From HLUCCA09 sp038745585 (GTDB lineage Bacteria > Pseudomonadota > Alphaproteobacteria > Rhodobacterales > Rhodobacteraceae), in NCBI GenBank assembly GCA_038745585.1, contig JBCDLH010000008.1:62001-126000 (forward strand): a stretch of DNA of 64,000 bases. The letters run 5' to 3'. The notes under the pieces are model-generated. The model was not told where the DNA came from. It made no database searches and worked only from the letters and a program-made list of their open reading frames with translations. Positions 25,125 through 33,447 of this stretch are shown piece after piece; position 1 is the first letter of the stretch, and every line of letters begins with the position of its first letter. Both the position numbers and the translations under genes were made by a program.

Positions 25125-27257
25125 TTACTCCGCCGGTTCCTCTTTTTTCATCTCTTCGCCGCTCTCCTGATCGACAACCTTCATCGACAGGCGGACCTTG
25201 CCGCGATCATCGAAGCCAAGAAGCTTGACCCAGACTTCCTGGCCTTCCTTCAGCACGTCGGACGGATGATTGAGCCGCCGGTTCTCGATCTGGCTGACGT
25301 GAACCAGCCCGTCGCGCTTGCCGAAGAAGTTCACGAAGGCGCCGAAATCGACGAGTTTGACGACCGTGCCGCGATAGACCTTGCCTTCCTCGGGCTCGGC
25401 CACGATCGAGTGGATCATGTCATAGGCTTTTTTGATGGCCTCGGCGTTGGGCGACGCGATCTTGATGACGCCGTCATCGTTGATGTCGACCTTGGCGCCC
25501 GACACTTCGACGATCTCGCGGATCACCTTGCCGCCTGAGCCGATCACCTCACGGATCTTGTCGGTCGGCACCTGCATTGTCTCGATGCGCGGCGCATGGG
25601 CGGAGAACTCGCTCGCCTCAGTCAGCGCTTTCGCCATTTCGCCGAGAATGTGCAGCCGCGCATCCTTGGCCTGTGCCAGGGCCTTTTCCATGATCTCCGG
25701 CGTGATCCCGGCGACCTTGATGTCCATCTGCAGCGACGTGATCCCGGCCTCGGTCCCAGCGACCTTAAAGTCCATATCGCCCAGGTGATCCTCATCGCCA
25801 AGGATGTCGGTCAGTACGGCGTAGGAGCCGTCATCTTCGAGCACGAGGCCCATGGCGACCCCCGCCACCGGCGCTTTGAGCGGTACGCCCGCATCCATCA
25901 TCGAGAGCGACGAGCCACAGACCGTTGCCATCGACGAAGAGCCGTTCGACTCGGTGATCTCCGAGACAACACGCACGGTGTATGGGAAATCGGTTGGCGC
26001 AGGCAGCACCGCCTGCAACGCCCGCCAAGCGAGCTTGCCGTGGCCGATCTCGCGCCGACCGGGAGGCCCGAAGCGCCCGACCTCGCCGACCGAATAGGGC
26101 GGGAAGTTGTAGTGCAGCATGAAGTTGGCGCGGTAGTTGCCGTGGAGCGCGTCGATGATCTGCTCGTCTTCGCCGGTGCCCAGCGTCGTGACAACAAGGC
26201 CCTGCGTCTCGCCCCGGGTAAAGAGCGCCGAGCCATGCGTCCGCGGCAAAAGGCCCGTCTGGCAGTCGATAGCGCGGACGGTCGTTGTGTCCCGCCCGTC
26301 GATGCGCTTGCCGTTCTTGACGACGTCACCGCGAAGGATCGAGGACTCAAGCTTTTTGAGTGCCGAGCCCAGATTTGCGTCGGCCTGCTGCTCTTCGCTC
26401 AGCGCCCCGACGATCTTCTCTTTCACCTCGCCGACGGTCGTCACGCGTTCCTGCTTGTCGAGGATCGCATAAGCCGCACGCATATCGGCTTCGCCTGCGG
26501 CTTTGACGGCGTCGTAGAGCGCCGAGTAATCGGGCGGCTGAAAGTCGAACGGCTCTTTGGCGGCGTCTTCGGCAAGGCCGATAATGAGGTCGATTACGGG
26601 CTGGATTTGCTCATGGGCAAAGGTCACGGCGCCCAGCATTTCAGCCTCGGTCAGCTCATAGGCCTCGGACTCGACCATCATCACAGCGTCTTTCGTCCCC
26701 GCGACGACAAGGTCCAGCCGCTGCTCGGGGTTCAGCCGGAGCTGATCCATGTCCGAAACCTCGGGGTTGAGCACATAATCGCCATCCTCGAAGCCGACGC
26801 GCGCCGCCGCGATCGGGCCCATGAATGGCACACCCGAAATTGTCAGCGCGGCCGAGGCCGCGATCATTGCGACGATGTCAGGATCGTTAACCATGTCGTG
26901 GCTGAGCACCGTGCAGATCACCAGCACCTCGTGCTTAAAGCCCGGAACGAAGAGCGGACGGATCGGACGGTCGATCAGGCGCGAGGTCAGCGTTTCCTTT
27001 TCGGACGGGCGTCCCTCGCGCTTGAAAAAGCCGCCTGGGATCTTGCCGGCGGCATAGGTCTTTTCGTTGTAATGAACGGTAAGCGGGAAAAAGTCCTGCC
27101 CCGGCTTGGCCTCTTTGGCATAGGTCACGTTGGCCATGACAGTCGTCTCGCCATAGGTGGCGATCACGGTCCCGTCGGCCTGTCGGGCGACCTTGCCCGT
27201 TTCCAGCGTGAGCGTTTCCTCTCCCCACTGGATGGATTTCCTTACGTCGTTGAACAT
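25125..27257 (-). CDS. pnp: Polyribonucleotide nucleotidyltransferase (PNPase)
   Basis: Phosphorolytic 3'-5' exoribonuclease of the RNA degradosome. The 710-aa protein has two RNase PH domains (first ending in the helical linker, second from RGDVVKNGKRIDGRDTTTVRAI near residue 310 in part, with RTHGSALFTRGETQ), then a KH domain (IREVIGSGGKVIREI) and an S1 domain (GKVYRGTVVKLVDFGAFVNF). The ATG at 27257 (MFNDVRKSIQWG) has AAGGA upstream and gives the standard length. It follows rpsO on the same strand after 270 bp, the classical rpsO-pnp order, and ends at a strong terminator. Confidence 0.98.
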   Translation of the reverse strand: MFNDVRKSIQWGEETLTLETGKVARQADGTVIATYGETTVMANVTYAKEAKPGQDFFPLTVHYNEKTYAAGKIPGGFFKREGRPSEKETLTSRLIDRPIRPLFVPGFKHEVLVICTVLSHDMVNDPDIVAMIAASAALTISGVPFMGPIAAARVGFEDGDYVLNPEVSDMDQLRLNPEQRLDLVVAGTKDAVMMVESEAYELTEAEMLGAVTFAHEQIQPVIDLIIGLAEDAAKEPFDFQPPDYSALYDAVKAAGEADMRAAYAILDKQERVTTVGEVKEKIVGALSEEQQADANLGSALKKLESSILRGDVVKNGKRIDGRDTTTVRAIDCQTGLLPRTHGSALFTRGETQGLVVTTLGTGEDEQIIDALHGNYRANFMLHYNFPPYSVGEVGRFGPPGRREIGHGKLAWRALQAVLPAPTDFPYTVRVVSEITESNGSSSMATVCGSSLSMMDAGVPLKAPVAGVAMGLVLEDDGSYAVLTDILGDEDHLGDMDFKVAGTEAGITSLQMDIKVAGITPEIMEKALAQAKDARLHILGEMAKALTEASEFSAHAPRIETMQVPTDKIREVIGSGGKVIREIVEVSGAKVDINDDGVIKIASPNAEAIKKAYDMIHSIVAEPEEGKVYRGTVVKLVDFGAFVNFFGKRDGLVHVSQIENRRLNHPSDVLKEGQEVWVKLLGFDDRGKVRLSMKVVDQESGEEMKKEEPAE

Positions 27258-27272
27258 GTTGTGTCCTTGTCC

Positions 27273-27296
27273 GGGCGGCAGCCCCTGCTGTCGCCC
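27273..27296 (-). promoter_or_regulatory. Hairpin in the pnp leader
   Basis: On the minus strand GGGCGACAG and CTGCCGCCC pair (one A-C mismatch) around a six-base loop, ending 15 nt before the pnp ATG. In enterobacteria a leader hairpin cut by RNase III mediates PNPase autoregulation; whether this shorter hairpin acts that way is inference from position only. Confidence 0.35.
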
Positions 27297-27527
27297 TATT
27301 GCGTAGGGGCCCCATTGCCCCTGACCCGGTTCGAATGATTGACCCTCACAAGGCCGGGCGGTTGGGTCTGGCCGTCGGCCGCGCACGTGTGGATAGAGCG
27401 CTCCTATCGGAGTTCACGCCCCTTGGGAAGGGGAGCTGCGCGGCGCGTGCTGACTGTCGCCCGGCCCGAAATGGAACGCGCCGCGCCAAAGGCACGGCCC
27501 GTTCAGACACTCGGCTGCATTGTGTGG

Positions 27528-27797
27528 TTAGCGGCGGATGCCCAGGCGCTGGATCAGATCCGTGTAGCGCTTTTCCTCCTTGGCCTTCAGGTAATCCAAG
27601 AGCTTGCGCCGCTGGGCGACGAGCTTTAGGAGGCCGCGGCGGGAGTGGTTGTCTTTTTTGTGGGTTTTGAAGTGCTCCGTGAGCGTCGTGATGCGCTTCG
27701 TCAGGATCGCGACTTGGACCTCGGGCGAACCGGTGTCGCCCTCCTTCGTCGCGTACTCTTTCATGACGGCGGCTTTTTCCTCGGCAGTGATCGACAT
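27528..27797 (-). CDS. rpsO: 30S ribosomal protein S15
   Basis: Primary binding protein of the 16S rRNA central domain. The 89-aa protein is full length and typical: MSITAEEKAAVMKEYATKEG, then TGSPEVQVAILTKRI, the HFKTHKKDNHSRRGLLKLV loop and the C-terminal DYLKAKEEKRYTDLIQRLGI helix. AGGAG precedes the ATG. It lies between the hydrolase gene and pnp on the same strand within a truB-rpsO-pnp block. Confidence 0.98.
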   Translation of the reverse strand: MSITAEEKAAVMKEYATKEGDTGSPEVQVAILTKRITTLTEHFKTHKKDNHSRRGLLKLVAQRRKLLDYLKAKEEKRYTDLIQRLGIRR

Positions 27798-27932
27798 CGG
27801 GATCTCCTGTGCAGTGTGATGTGATGGCGCGAGCCGGGATGTCGTCCAGCAAGGCCCTTGGAGGGGGCGGGCAGTGTGCCCAAGGCGCGGCGTATGGCGC
27901 AGCCGGGCGGCCTTGTAAAGGCCCGGGTGGCT

Positions 27933-28829
27933 TCAATCCGGCGCAGTTAGGAAGGGTCGGAACGCAGCGAGGAACGCATCCGGGTCCTCCTCCATGATGA
28001 AGTGTCCGGTACGGCAGGTCGAAATCGTAAGGCGCTCCGCCCAGGGCGCCCACAGGCCCGCAGCGTTGCCGGTCTGCGCTGGAAAGCCCGCCTCGGCATG
28101 GAGGAAGTGCAAGGGCGCTTTGATCCTTGCGCCGCGCGCACGGCTCTCGTCGTCGATCCGACGGTCCGTCGTTGCGCCGGCCCGGTAATCGGCGCACATC
28201 GCGGCGCAGCGCGCGGGCTCGGCCATCTGCGCGCGGTAGCTCTTGAGCGCCACTGCGGAAAACGCGCCGAGATCGCCGGAGGCCGTCCAACGCGCAAGCG
28301 TCCAATCGGCATAGCCGACCGGATCGGCGCCGATCATCCGCTCCGGAAGCGGGGCGGGTTGGGCGAGAAACGTCCAGTGGTAGGCGGCGAGGGCGAGTTC
28401 AGCGTTCCACGCGGCCCAAAAGTCGCCCGTCGGCACCACCTCGCAGATCCCAAGCCGGTCGAGCCGGTTGGGGTGGTCAAGCGCCAACCGATAGGCGACG
28501 CGCGCGCCCCTGTCGTGCCCGATGATGTGCGCGCGGTCGATCTCCAGGGCGTCGAGAAGGCCAACAATGTCCGCCGCCATCCGCCGCTTGGAGTAGACGC
28601 TGTGCACCGCATCGTCGGCCGGCGCGTCGCTTGCGCCATAGCCCCGCAGATCGGGCACGATGACGTCAAATTCCTCGGCAAGGCGCGGCGCGACGGGCGC
28701 CCAGGTCATATGGTTTTGCGGATAGCCGTGGAGGAGCACGAGAGGCACGCCGGCCCCGCCGCGATGGACAGACAGCGCCACCTCGCCGACATCGATCCGT
28801 GACACCGCAAACCCGTTAATCCCGCTCAT
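27933..28829 (-). CDS. Alpha/beta hydrolase, haloacetate (fluoroacetate) dehalogenase-like
   Basis: Predicted hydrolytic dehalogenase or related ester hydrolase; cytoplasmic, 298 aa. It shows HGYPQNHMTW (oxyanion region), the nucleophile Asp in GHDRGARVAYR (about 106, with Arg 107 and 110), the halide-site HW in AYHWTFLAQPAPLPE (151-152), RWTASGDLGAF (Trp about 181), MCADYRAGATTD (Tyr about 215) and the catalytic His in TGHFIMEED. These are the residues known for fluoroacetate dehalogenases of the Rhodopseudomonas type, except that the acid Asp is Glu (about 130). It sits between truB/DUF1643 and rpsO, an unusual place. Epoxide hydrolase or a generic hydrolase are alternatives. Confidence 0.8.
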   Translation of the reverse strand: MSGINGFAVSRIDVGEVALSVHRGGAGVPLVLLHGYPQNHMTWAPVAPRLAEEFDVIVPDLRGYGASDAPADDAVHSVYSKRRMAADIVGLLDALEIDRAHIIGHDRGARVAYRLALDHPNRLDRLGICEVVPTGDFWAAWNAELALAAYHWTFLAQPAPLPERMIGADPVGYADWTLARWTASGDLGAFSAVALKSYRAQMAEPARCAAMCADYRAGATTDRRIDDESRARGARIKAPLHFLHAEAGFPAQTGNAAGLWAPWAERLTISTCRTGHFIMEEDPDAFLAAFRPFLTAPD

Positions 28830-28890
28830 CGCACCGCCCCCTCGCTTGGCTCGACATCGCCCGGCACCGCACGCGCGGAACGGCGCGACG

Positions 28891-28930
28891 CCTCGTCTTC
28901 TTTGGGCTTCAAATATCCATAACGCGACGC
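28891..28930 (-). repeat. Dispersed intergenic repeat, copy C
   Basis: On the minus strand it reads TGGATATTTGAAGCCCAAAG followed by AAGACGAGG, a divergent copy of the repeat at 3808, 19160, 44857 and 58232. It lies in the spacer between the DUF1643 gene stop and the hydrolase gene start, in the orientation of both genes. Confidence 0.5.
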
Positions 28931-28970
28931 CGCCACCCGCGGCACGGGCAAACGGTGCGCCCCCCGGCCA

Positions 28971-29477
28971 TCAGAGCCATGCTTCGGGCTGAACGGCGTA
29001 GCCGATGTACAGCGGATGCCGCGGATGTCCCTCCTTGGTCAGCCCGAGATGCTGGAGCGGACGGCCAGCGCGCCGGAGCAGGCGGGCGACCGCCGGGCCC
29101 CGCTCCAGATGCGCGCCGTGGCTGCCCCAAGCGCAGAGGACAGCATCGGCCCATGCCGCGCCGTCGAGGATCGCGGCGTCGTTCTCCGGGCCCACAGGGT
29201 CGGCCACCGCGCGCATCACCTTGGGATCGGTCGCGCGGAAAGCAAAGATGTTGCACACCCGGAACGCGCCATAGCCCAACGCACGGGCCCGGCGCTCGCA
29301 GCGCTCCACCGTGGGATCGTTCTGCATCTCCGTCGCCGTCGAGGGGTTCAACATCACGCAGAGAAGCCGCCCGCCGCCCGGCGACCAGACCCGGGTCAGC
29401 GCGTAACGGTAGCGCTCGCAGGGCGAATAAACGGCGACCGAAGGCGCATCCCCTTTGACCGCCTCGCGCACGATCAC
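28971..29477 (-). CDS. DUF1643 domain-containing protein
   Basis: A 168-aa soluble protein of unknown biochemical role. Family hallmarks are RYRYALTRVWSP near residue 23, the CVMLNPSTATEMQNDPTV block near residue 40, the NIFAFRATDPK segment and GLTKEGHPRHPLYI near the C-terminus. The start is a GTG that overlaps the truB stop (GTGA), so translation is probably coupled to truB. The family is widespread in bacteria and also in phages; no enzymatic activity can be read from this sequence. Confidence 0.85.
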   Translation of the reverse strand: MIVREAVKGDAPSVAVYSPCERYRYALTRVWSPGGGRLLCVMLNPSTATEMQNDPTVERCERRARALGYGAFRVCNIFAFRATDPKVMRAVADPVGPENDAAILDGAAWADAVLCAWGSHGAHLERGPAVARLLRRAGRPLQHLGLTKEGHPRHPLYIGYAVQPEAWL

Positions 29478-30391
29478 GGCGCATCCCCAAGTTGAAACAC
29501 ACGGGTCGGGTGGAGCATACCGCTCCGATAAGTTCCTAGCGCGAGCGCGCGACCGCCCTCCGAGGCCCAGGCCATATCGCCATAGCCCGCGTCGGTGAAG
29601 GTGACCTCGCCAGGATTGCCATGCCGCAGCCGGGCCGCGCCGCCCGGGCTCATCCGTGCCTCCGGCAGGCTTCGTAGCCCGGCTTCGAGGGGCAAGAGAT
29701 AGGCGTCGAGATCGGGCTGCCGGGCCAGGCGCTCTAGCGTGGCGAGATCGAGCGCGCCGTTAAGGTCAAATGGGCCGGACCAGAGCCGGCGGAGGGCTGC
29801 GACATGGGCATGCCCGCCGAGCGCCCGCCCGAGATCGCGCGCGATAGCGCGGACATAGCCACCCTTGCCGCAAACCATGTCTAGCTCTGCCGTGTCGGCG
29901 TCCCGTCGCGCTACAAGGTCGAGCCTGTCAACGAAAAGCGGACGCGCTTCGAGCTCGAACGCCGCCTCCTCCCGCGCAAGGTCGTAGGCGCGGGCGCCCT
30001 CAACTTTCACCGCTGAAAACCGCGGGGGGACTTGCTTAATCCAGCCGGTGAAGCGCGTCAGCGCCGCGGCGATCTCCTCGTCTCTCGGGCGCAGTGCGGA
30101 ACGGGCGATCACTTCGCCCTCGGCATCATCCGTGCTGGTTGCCGCGCCGAAGCGCACAGTGAAGCGATAGCACTTGGCGGCGTCGGTGATGTGCGGCAGA
30201 GCTTTCGTCGCTTCGCCGAGCGCGATCGCCAGAAGGCCCGTCGCCGCGGGGTCGAGCGTGCCGGCATGGCCGGCTTTTTGCGCCTGAAAGGCCCAACGGA
30301 CCTTGTTGACCATGTCTGTCGAGGTTGGACCCGGCGGCTTGTCGAGGATCACCCAACCTGAGATGGCCCGGCCTTTACGCTTGCGCCCCAT
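29474..30391 (-). CDS. truB: tRNA pseudouridine(55) synthase
   Basis: Makes pseudouridine 55 in the T-loop of tRNA. The 305-aa protein carries the TruB start SGWVILDKPPGPTSTDMVNK, the catalytic Asp in KAGHAGTLDPAATGLL (about residue 47), the Y-containing CYRFTVRFG and KVEGARAYDLAR segments. ATG at 30391 (MGRKRKGRAISGW) matches the family length; an upstream in-frame start would add 15 residues. It is the first gene of the truB-DUF1643-hydrolase-rpsO-pnp row. Confidence 0.96.
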   Translation of the reverse strand: MGRKRKGRAISGWVILDKPPGPTSTDMVNKVRWAFQAQKAGHAGTLDPAATGLLAIALGEATKALPHITDAAKCYRFTVRFGAATSTDDAEGEVIARSALRPRDEEIAAALTRFTGWIKQVPPRFSAVKVEGARAYDLAREEAAFELEARPLFVDRLDLVARRDADTAELDMVCGKGGYVRAIARDLGRALGGHAHVAALRRLWSGPFDLNGALDLATLERLARQPDLDAYLLPLEAGLRSLPEARMSPGGAARLRHGNPGEVTFTDAGYGDMAWASEGGRALALGTYRSGMLHPTRVFQLGDAP

Positions 30392-30703
30392 GCCGTTTGC
30401 CCCGTTTCGCGCGATGACATCTGCCGTGTGAGGCACGCGGCCTAGCGCGCGCGCGCACGCCGGTCAAGCGATGGAGGGGCGACACGGGATGAGTGGAGCA
30501 GAGCCCGGTGTCGCGGCCTGGGTGGGGGCTGAAACGCCGCGACACCGGTCAGAGCAAAAGCTCTTCTACAGGACCAAGCGTCCCTTCGGCCACGGGCGAT
30601 CTCGGGGCCTGGACAGGGTCTTTCGCGGGTGAAACCGGGGCGAAAGCGCGGCGCGCGCGCATTCCGCTTGATTTGCAAGGGGAGGCAACCCACACTCCGC
30701 CCG
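30392..30703. other. 312-bp non-coding region with three hairpins between divergent truB and the DUF2794 gene
   Basis: No convincing gene. It holds a perfect 13-bp inverted repeat (CCGGTGTCGCGGC at 30505-30517 and its complement at 30536-30548, 18-nt loop), a 5-bp hairpin AGAGC-AAAA-GCTCT at 30551-30564, and a 7-bp hairpin CTTTCGC/GCGAAAG at 30620-30646. It must contain the divergent promoters; the hairpins could belong to a leader or a small RNA. Confidence 0.45.
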
Positions 30704-31051
30704 ATGAACATGCAAGTCCCGCAGGGCGGGGGCAGCAGCCCACGTTTCGAAGAGAAAGTCGCGTTCGACCGCCGAGAGCTTGGCGCCATTCTCAGCGTTT
30801 ACGGGCGCATGGTCGCCGCCGGTGAATGGCGCGACTACGGCATTTCGAGCCTGCGCGATGTGGCGATCTTTTCGGTCTTTCGCAGGACCGCCGAGCACCC
30901 GCTCTACCGCATCGAAAAACGCCCGCGCCTGCGCAATCGCCAAGGCATGTATGCCGTGATCGGGATGGACGGGCAGATCCTCAAGCGAGGCGGAGACCTG
31001 CGCATGGTCCTGCGCGTGTTAGAGCGTAAGCTTATCCGCGCCGTCGACTAG
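30704..31051 (+). CDS. DUF2794 domain-containing protein
   Basis: A 115-aa soluble protein of an alphaproteobacterial family of unknown function. It shows the family pattern: FDRRELGAILSVYGRMVAAG, WRDYGISSLRDVAIFSVFRR near residue 45, the RIEKRPRLRNRQGMYAV block and a C-terminal basic helix (MVLRVLERKLIRAVD). The ATG at 30704 gives the usual length; a GGAGG lies rather far upstream. It is convergent with the NlpC/P60 gene, 10 bp between stops. Confidence 0.85.
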   Translation: MNMQVPQGGGSSPRFEEKVAFDRRELGAILSVYGRMVAAGEWRDYGISSLRDVAIFSVFRRTAEHPLYRIEKRPRLRNRQGMYAVIGMDGQILKRGGDLRMVLRVLERKLIRAVD

Positions 31052-31061
31052 CCCATGATCT

Positions 31062-31898
31062 TCAGAGACCCGGCAAGCGCGCACGGCGCGTGACCGGCCC
31101 CTCCCCCTGTGCGGCGATGCGCGAGATGGCAGCCACAATTCGCTCGTAAGAGACCGCCATGGTGTGGGCATTGGCGTGGATCATCGTCTCGCCGTCGACC
31201 ATCAATCCCACATGACCCTTCCAAAAATAGAGGTCGCCCCGCTGCGGCGGGACGCCGGGCGCAAGCGTCTCGCCGAGCGTCGCCTCCTGCTGGTCTGAGT
31301 CCCCGGGACAGGCGAGGCCACAGGCGTGGCATGCGGCCTGAATAAGACCAGAGCAGTCGATACCGCGCGCCGAATTACCGCCCCAGAGGTAGGGCACGCC
31401 GAAGAAGAGCTGTGCAACCGTGGCCGGGTCGGCAAACTCCGCGCGCAGGGGGCGGATGTGGGGCTTGGGGACGAAAAGGCTTTCGGATGTTTCGAAAAAG
31501 TCGCCCGTTGCAGACACGATGCGCAGCACAGAACCGAAGGAAAGCCATTGCCGTTCAGGCCGCTTAAGGTCTGGCGCCGGATAAAGATGCGTCGCCGGAA
31601 CCGAGACCCGATGCGTGCCCTCTTCGTCGCCCGTCAGTGCAGCGGTGCCGACATAGCCCACATAACCGTCCTGCGCCGCCGCGCCAAAGGCCCAGCCCTC
31701 CTTCTCTTCGAGGACGCGAAAGCGCTGACCGTAGAGGAGCTGCCTGTCCCGGGCGCCGCCGGGCTTGGCGCAGAGATCCGTGACGGGCACGGCGATGCGG
31801 GCCCAGTGCCCCGAGACGTAACGCGGTGCGGCGACGCTCCCCTCGAGCTCGGCCGCCGCGACCGACGCATTCGCGAGTGTCTCGCGCCGGTCGGTCAT
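31062..31898 (-). CDS. NlpC/P60 family cell-wall peptidase with SH3-like domains
   Basis: Predicted gamma-D-glutamyl-diamino acid endopeptidase acting on peptidoglycan peptides. The 278-aa protein has an N-terminal bacterial SH3-like region (residues about 30-140; VTDLCAKPGGARDRQLLYGQ) and a C-terminal NlpC/P60 domain with the catalytic Cys in GIDCSGLIQ, His in GHVGLMVDG and a third polar residue in the HANAHTM segment. No signal peptide is seen, so a role on imported muropeptides in the cytoplasm is plausible. It overlaps the M17 aminopeptidase stop by 4 bp (ATGA), a pairing common in alphaproteobacteria. Confidence 0.9.
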   Translation of the reverse strand: MTDRRETLANASVAAAELEGSVAAPRYVSGHWARIAVPVTDLCAKPGGARDRQLLYGQRFRVLEEKEGWAFGAAAQDGYVGYVGTAALTGDEEGTHRVSVPATHLYPAPDLKRPERQWLSFGSVLRIVSATGDFFETSESLFVPKPHIRPLRAEFADPATVAQLFFGVPYLWGGNSARGIDCSGLIQAACHACGLACPGDSDQQEATLGETLAPGVPPQRGDLYFWKGHVGLMVDGETMIHANAHTMAVSYERIVAAISRIAAQGEGPVTRRARLPGL

Positions 31899-33289
31899 TG
31901 CGGCAGGATCTGCGGCAGCGCCGCGAGCAACGCACGTGCGCCCTGCCCCACACCGCCTTTGGGGCGCGCGGGCGCAGCGTTTGGTTGCCAGCCATAAATA
32001 TCGAAATGCAGGTAGCGGGGCGCGCCTTCGGCAAAGCGGCGAAGAAAGAGCGCCGCCGTGATCGAGCCTGCAAACCCGCCCTTCGGCGCATTGTCGAGGT
32101 CGGCGATACCGGGCTCGATCATCCCCTCATAAGGAGCATGGAAGGGCAAACGCCAGACCGGGTCCGCGACGCGCGCGCCAGCGTTGACGAGGGCGGTGGC
32201 CACCGCTTCGTCGTCGGTATAGAAAGGCGCGATGTCTGGCCCGACGGCGACGCGCGCAGCGCCGGTTAGCGTTGCCATCGACACAAGGAGGTCGGTCTCC
32301 TCCTCACAAGCGAGCGCGAGCGCATCGGCCAAGACAAGGCGCCCCTCGGCATCGGTGTTGTTGATCTCGACGGTGAGGCCTTTGCGCGATGTGAGGACGT
32401 CCTGCGGGCGAAAGCTGTCGCCCGAGACGGCATTCTCGACGGCCGGGAGCAAGACGCGCAGCCGGATCTTTAAATCGAGCGCGAGGATCATGTGCGCGAG
32501 GCCAAGAACGGTGGCCGCGCCGCCCATATCCTTTTTCATCAAGCCCATGGAGCTGGCAGGCTTGAGGTTGAGCCCGCCAGTATCAAAGCACACGCCTTTG
32601 CCCACGAGAGTGACGCGCGGCCCGGCCTCGCCGTGGCGCAGGTCGATGAGCCGCGGCGCGCGCGTAGCGGCACGGCCAACCGTATGGATCAGGGGATAGC
32701 CCTCTTCGAGCGCGACACCAGAGATCACGTCGCAGGTTGTGCCATGCGCCTCGGCCAAGTCGCGCGCGGCGACTTCAAGCTCCGCCGGGCCCATGTCCTG
32801 CGCTGGAGTATTGATCAGATCGCGGGTAAGCGCCTCGCCCTCGGCTATGGCACGAATTTCCGCCGGATCAATGCCCTCCGGCGCGACGAGGTGCACATTG
32901 TGGGGTGGCGCATCCTTGTAGCGCGTAAAGCGGTAGGCGGCGAGGAGCCAGCCGAGCGCCGCCTCCTCTATTTCGCCGGAGGAGAGCGGCGTGACGATCC
33001 GGTAGGTGCCCGCAGGCAGACCGGCGGCACCCTGCGCAACAGCAAATCGCCCGCGGGCGCGTTTCGACGCGGTGCCATAGCCCACGACGGCAATAGCCGC
33101 GCTCCCATCGGGGACAAGATGCGCCTGCCCCAGCGCGCCGGTAAAGCCGACCCGCTTGGCCCAGGTCGCAATGCCATCAGGCTGCGCTTCGAGCCACGCG
33201 CCCAACCCGTCTTCAGAGACGATATGGAGCGGTGTGGCCTCGGCCTTGGCCTCGGGGTCGGCGAAAGCAAGCGGGGCAGGGGCGGACAT
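31895..33289 (-). CDS. Leucyl aminopeptidase family (M17) protein
   Basis: Dinuclear-metal aminopeptidase of the cytoplasm, 464 aa. The C-terminal catalytic domain contains VGKGVCFDTGGLNLKPASSM and the M17 signature NTDAEGRLVLADALALA, plus KKDMGGAATVLG. The N-terminal domain is divergent, as usual. The ATG at 33289 has GAGGTG just upstream; longer open sequence upstream is in poor context. Coupled by ATGA overlap to the NlpC/P60 peptidase, so the two probably act together on peptides from the wall or diet. Confidence 0.93.
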   Translation of the reverse strand: MSAPAPLAFADPEAKAEATPLHIVSEDGLGAWLEAQPDGIATWAKRVGFTGALGQAHLVPDGSAAIAVVGYGTASKRARGRFAVAQGAAGLPAGTYRIVTPLSSGEIEEAALGWLLAAYRFTRYKDAPPHNVHLVAPEGIDPAEIRAIAEGEALTRDLINTPAQDMGPAELEVAARDLAEAHGTTCDVISGVALEEGYPLIHTVGRAATRAPRLIDLRHGEAGPRVTLVGKGVCFDTGGLNLKPASSMGLMKKDMGGAATVLGLAHMILALDLKIRLRVLLPAVENAVSGDSFRPQDVLTSRKGLTVEINNTDAEGRLVLADALALACEEETDLLVSMATLTGAARVAVGPDIAPFYTDDEAVATALVNAGARVADPVWRLPFHAPYEGMIEPGIADLDNAPKGGFAGSITAALFLRRFAEGAPRYLHFDIYGWQPNAAPARPKGGVGQGARALLAALPQILPQ

Positions 33290-33447
33290 CGCACACCTCG
33301 GTTGGGACACGGGAGACCGAAGGCAGAGGGACCTCCGCTCGCGGTGGTGGCGAAGGTAACGGCCGCGCAGGGAGGCGCAACCCTCCCCCGCCGTGGACCG
33401 CTCCGACGGTGCGCCCCGGAGGCGAGTTTGATGCGGTGATGCGCGCG

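Noticed and set aside
25596..27338. 580-codon open frame on the plus strand opposite pnp
   Set aside because: It is antisense to the whole PNPase gene and has no recognisable product; pnp is certain.
27902..27926. Imperfect hairpin between the hydrolase stop and rpsO considered as a terminator
   Set aside because: The stem has a 3-nt bulge and no T-run follows on the minus strand, and co-transcription into rpsO is expected.
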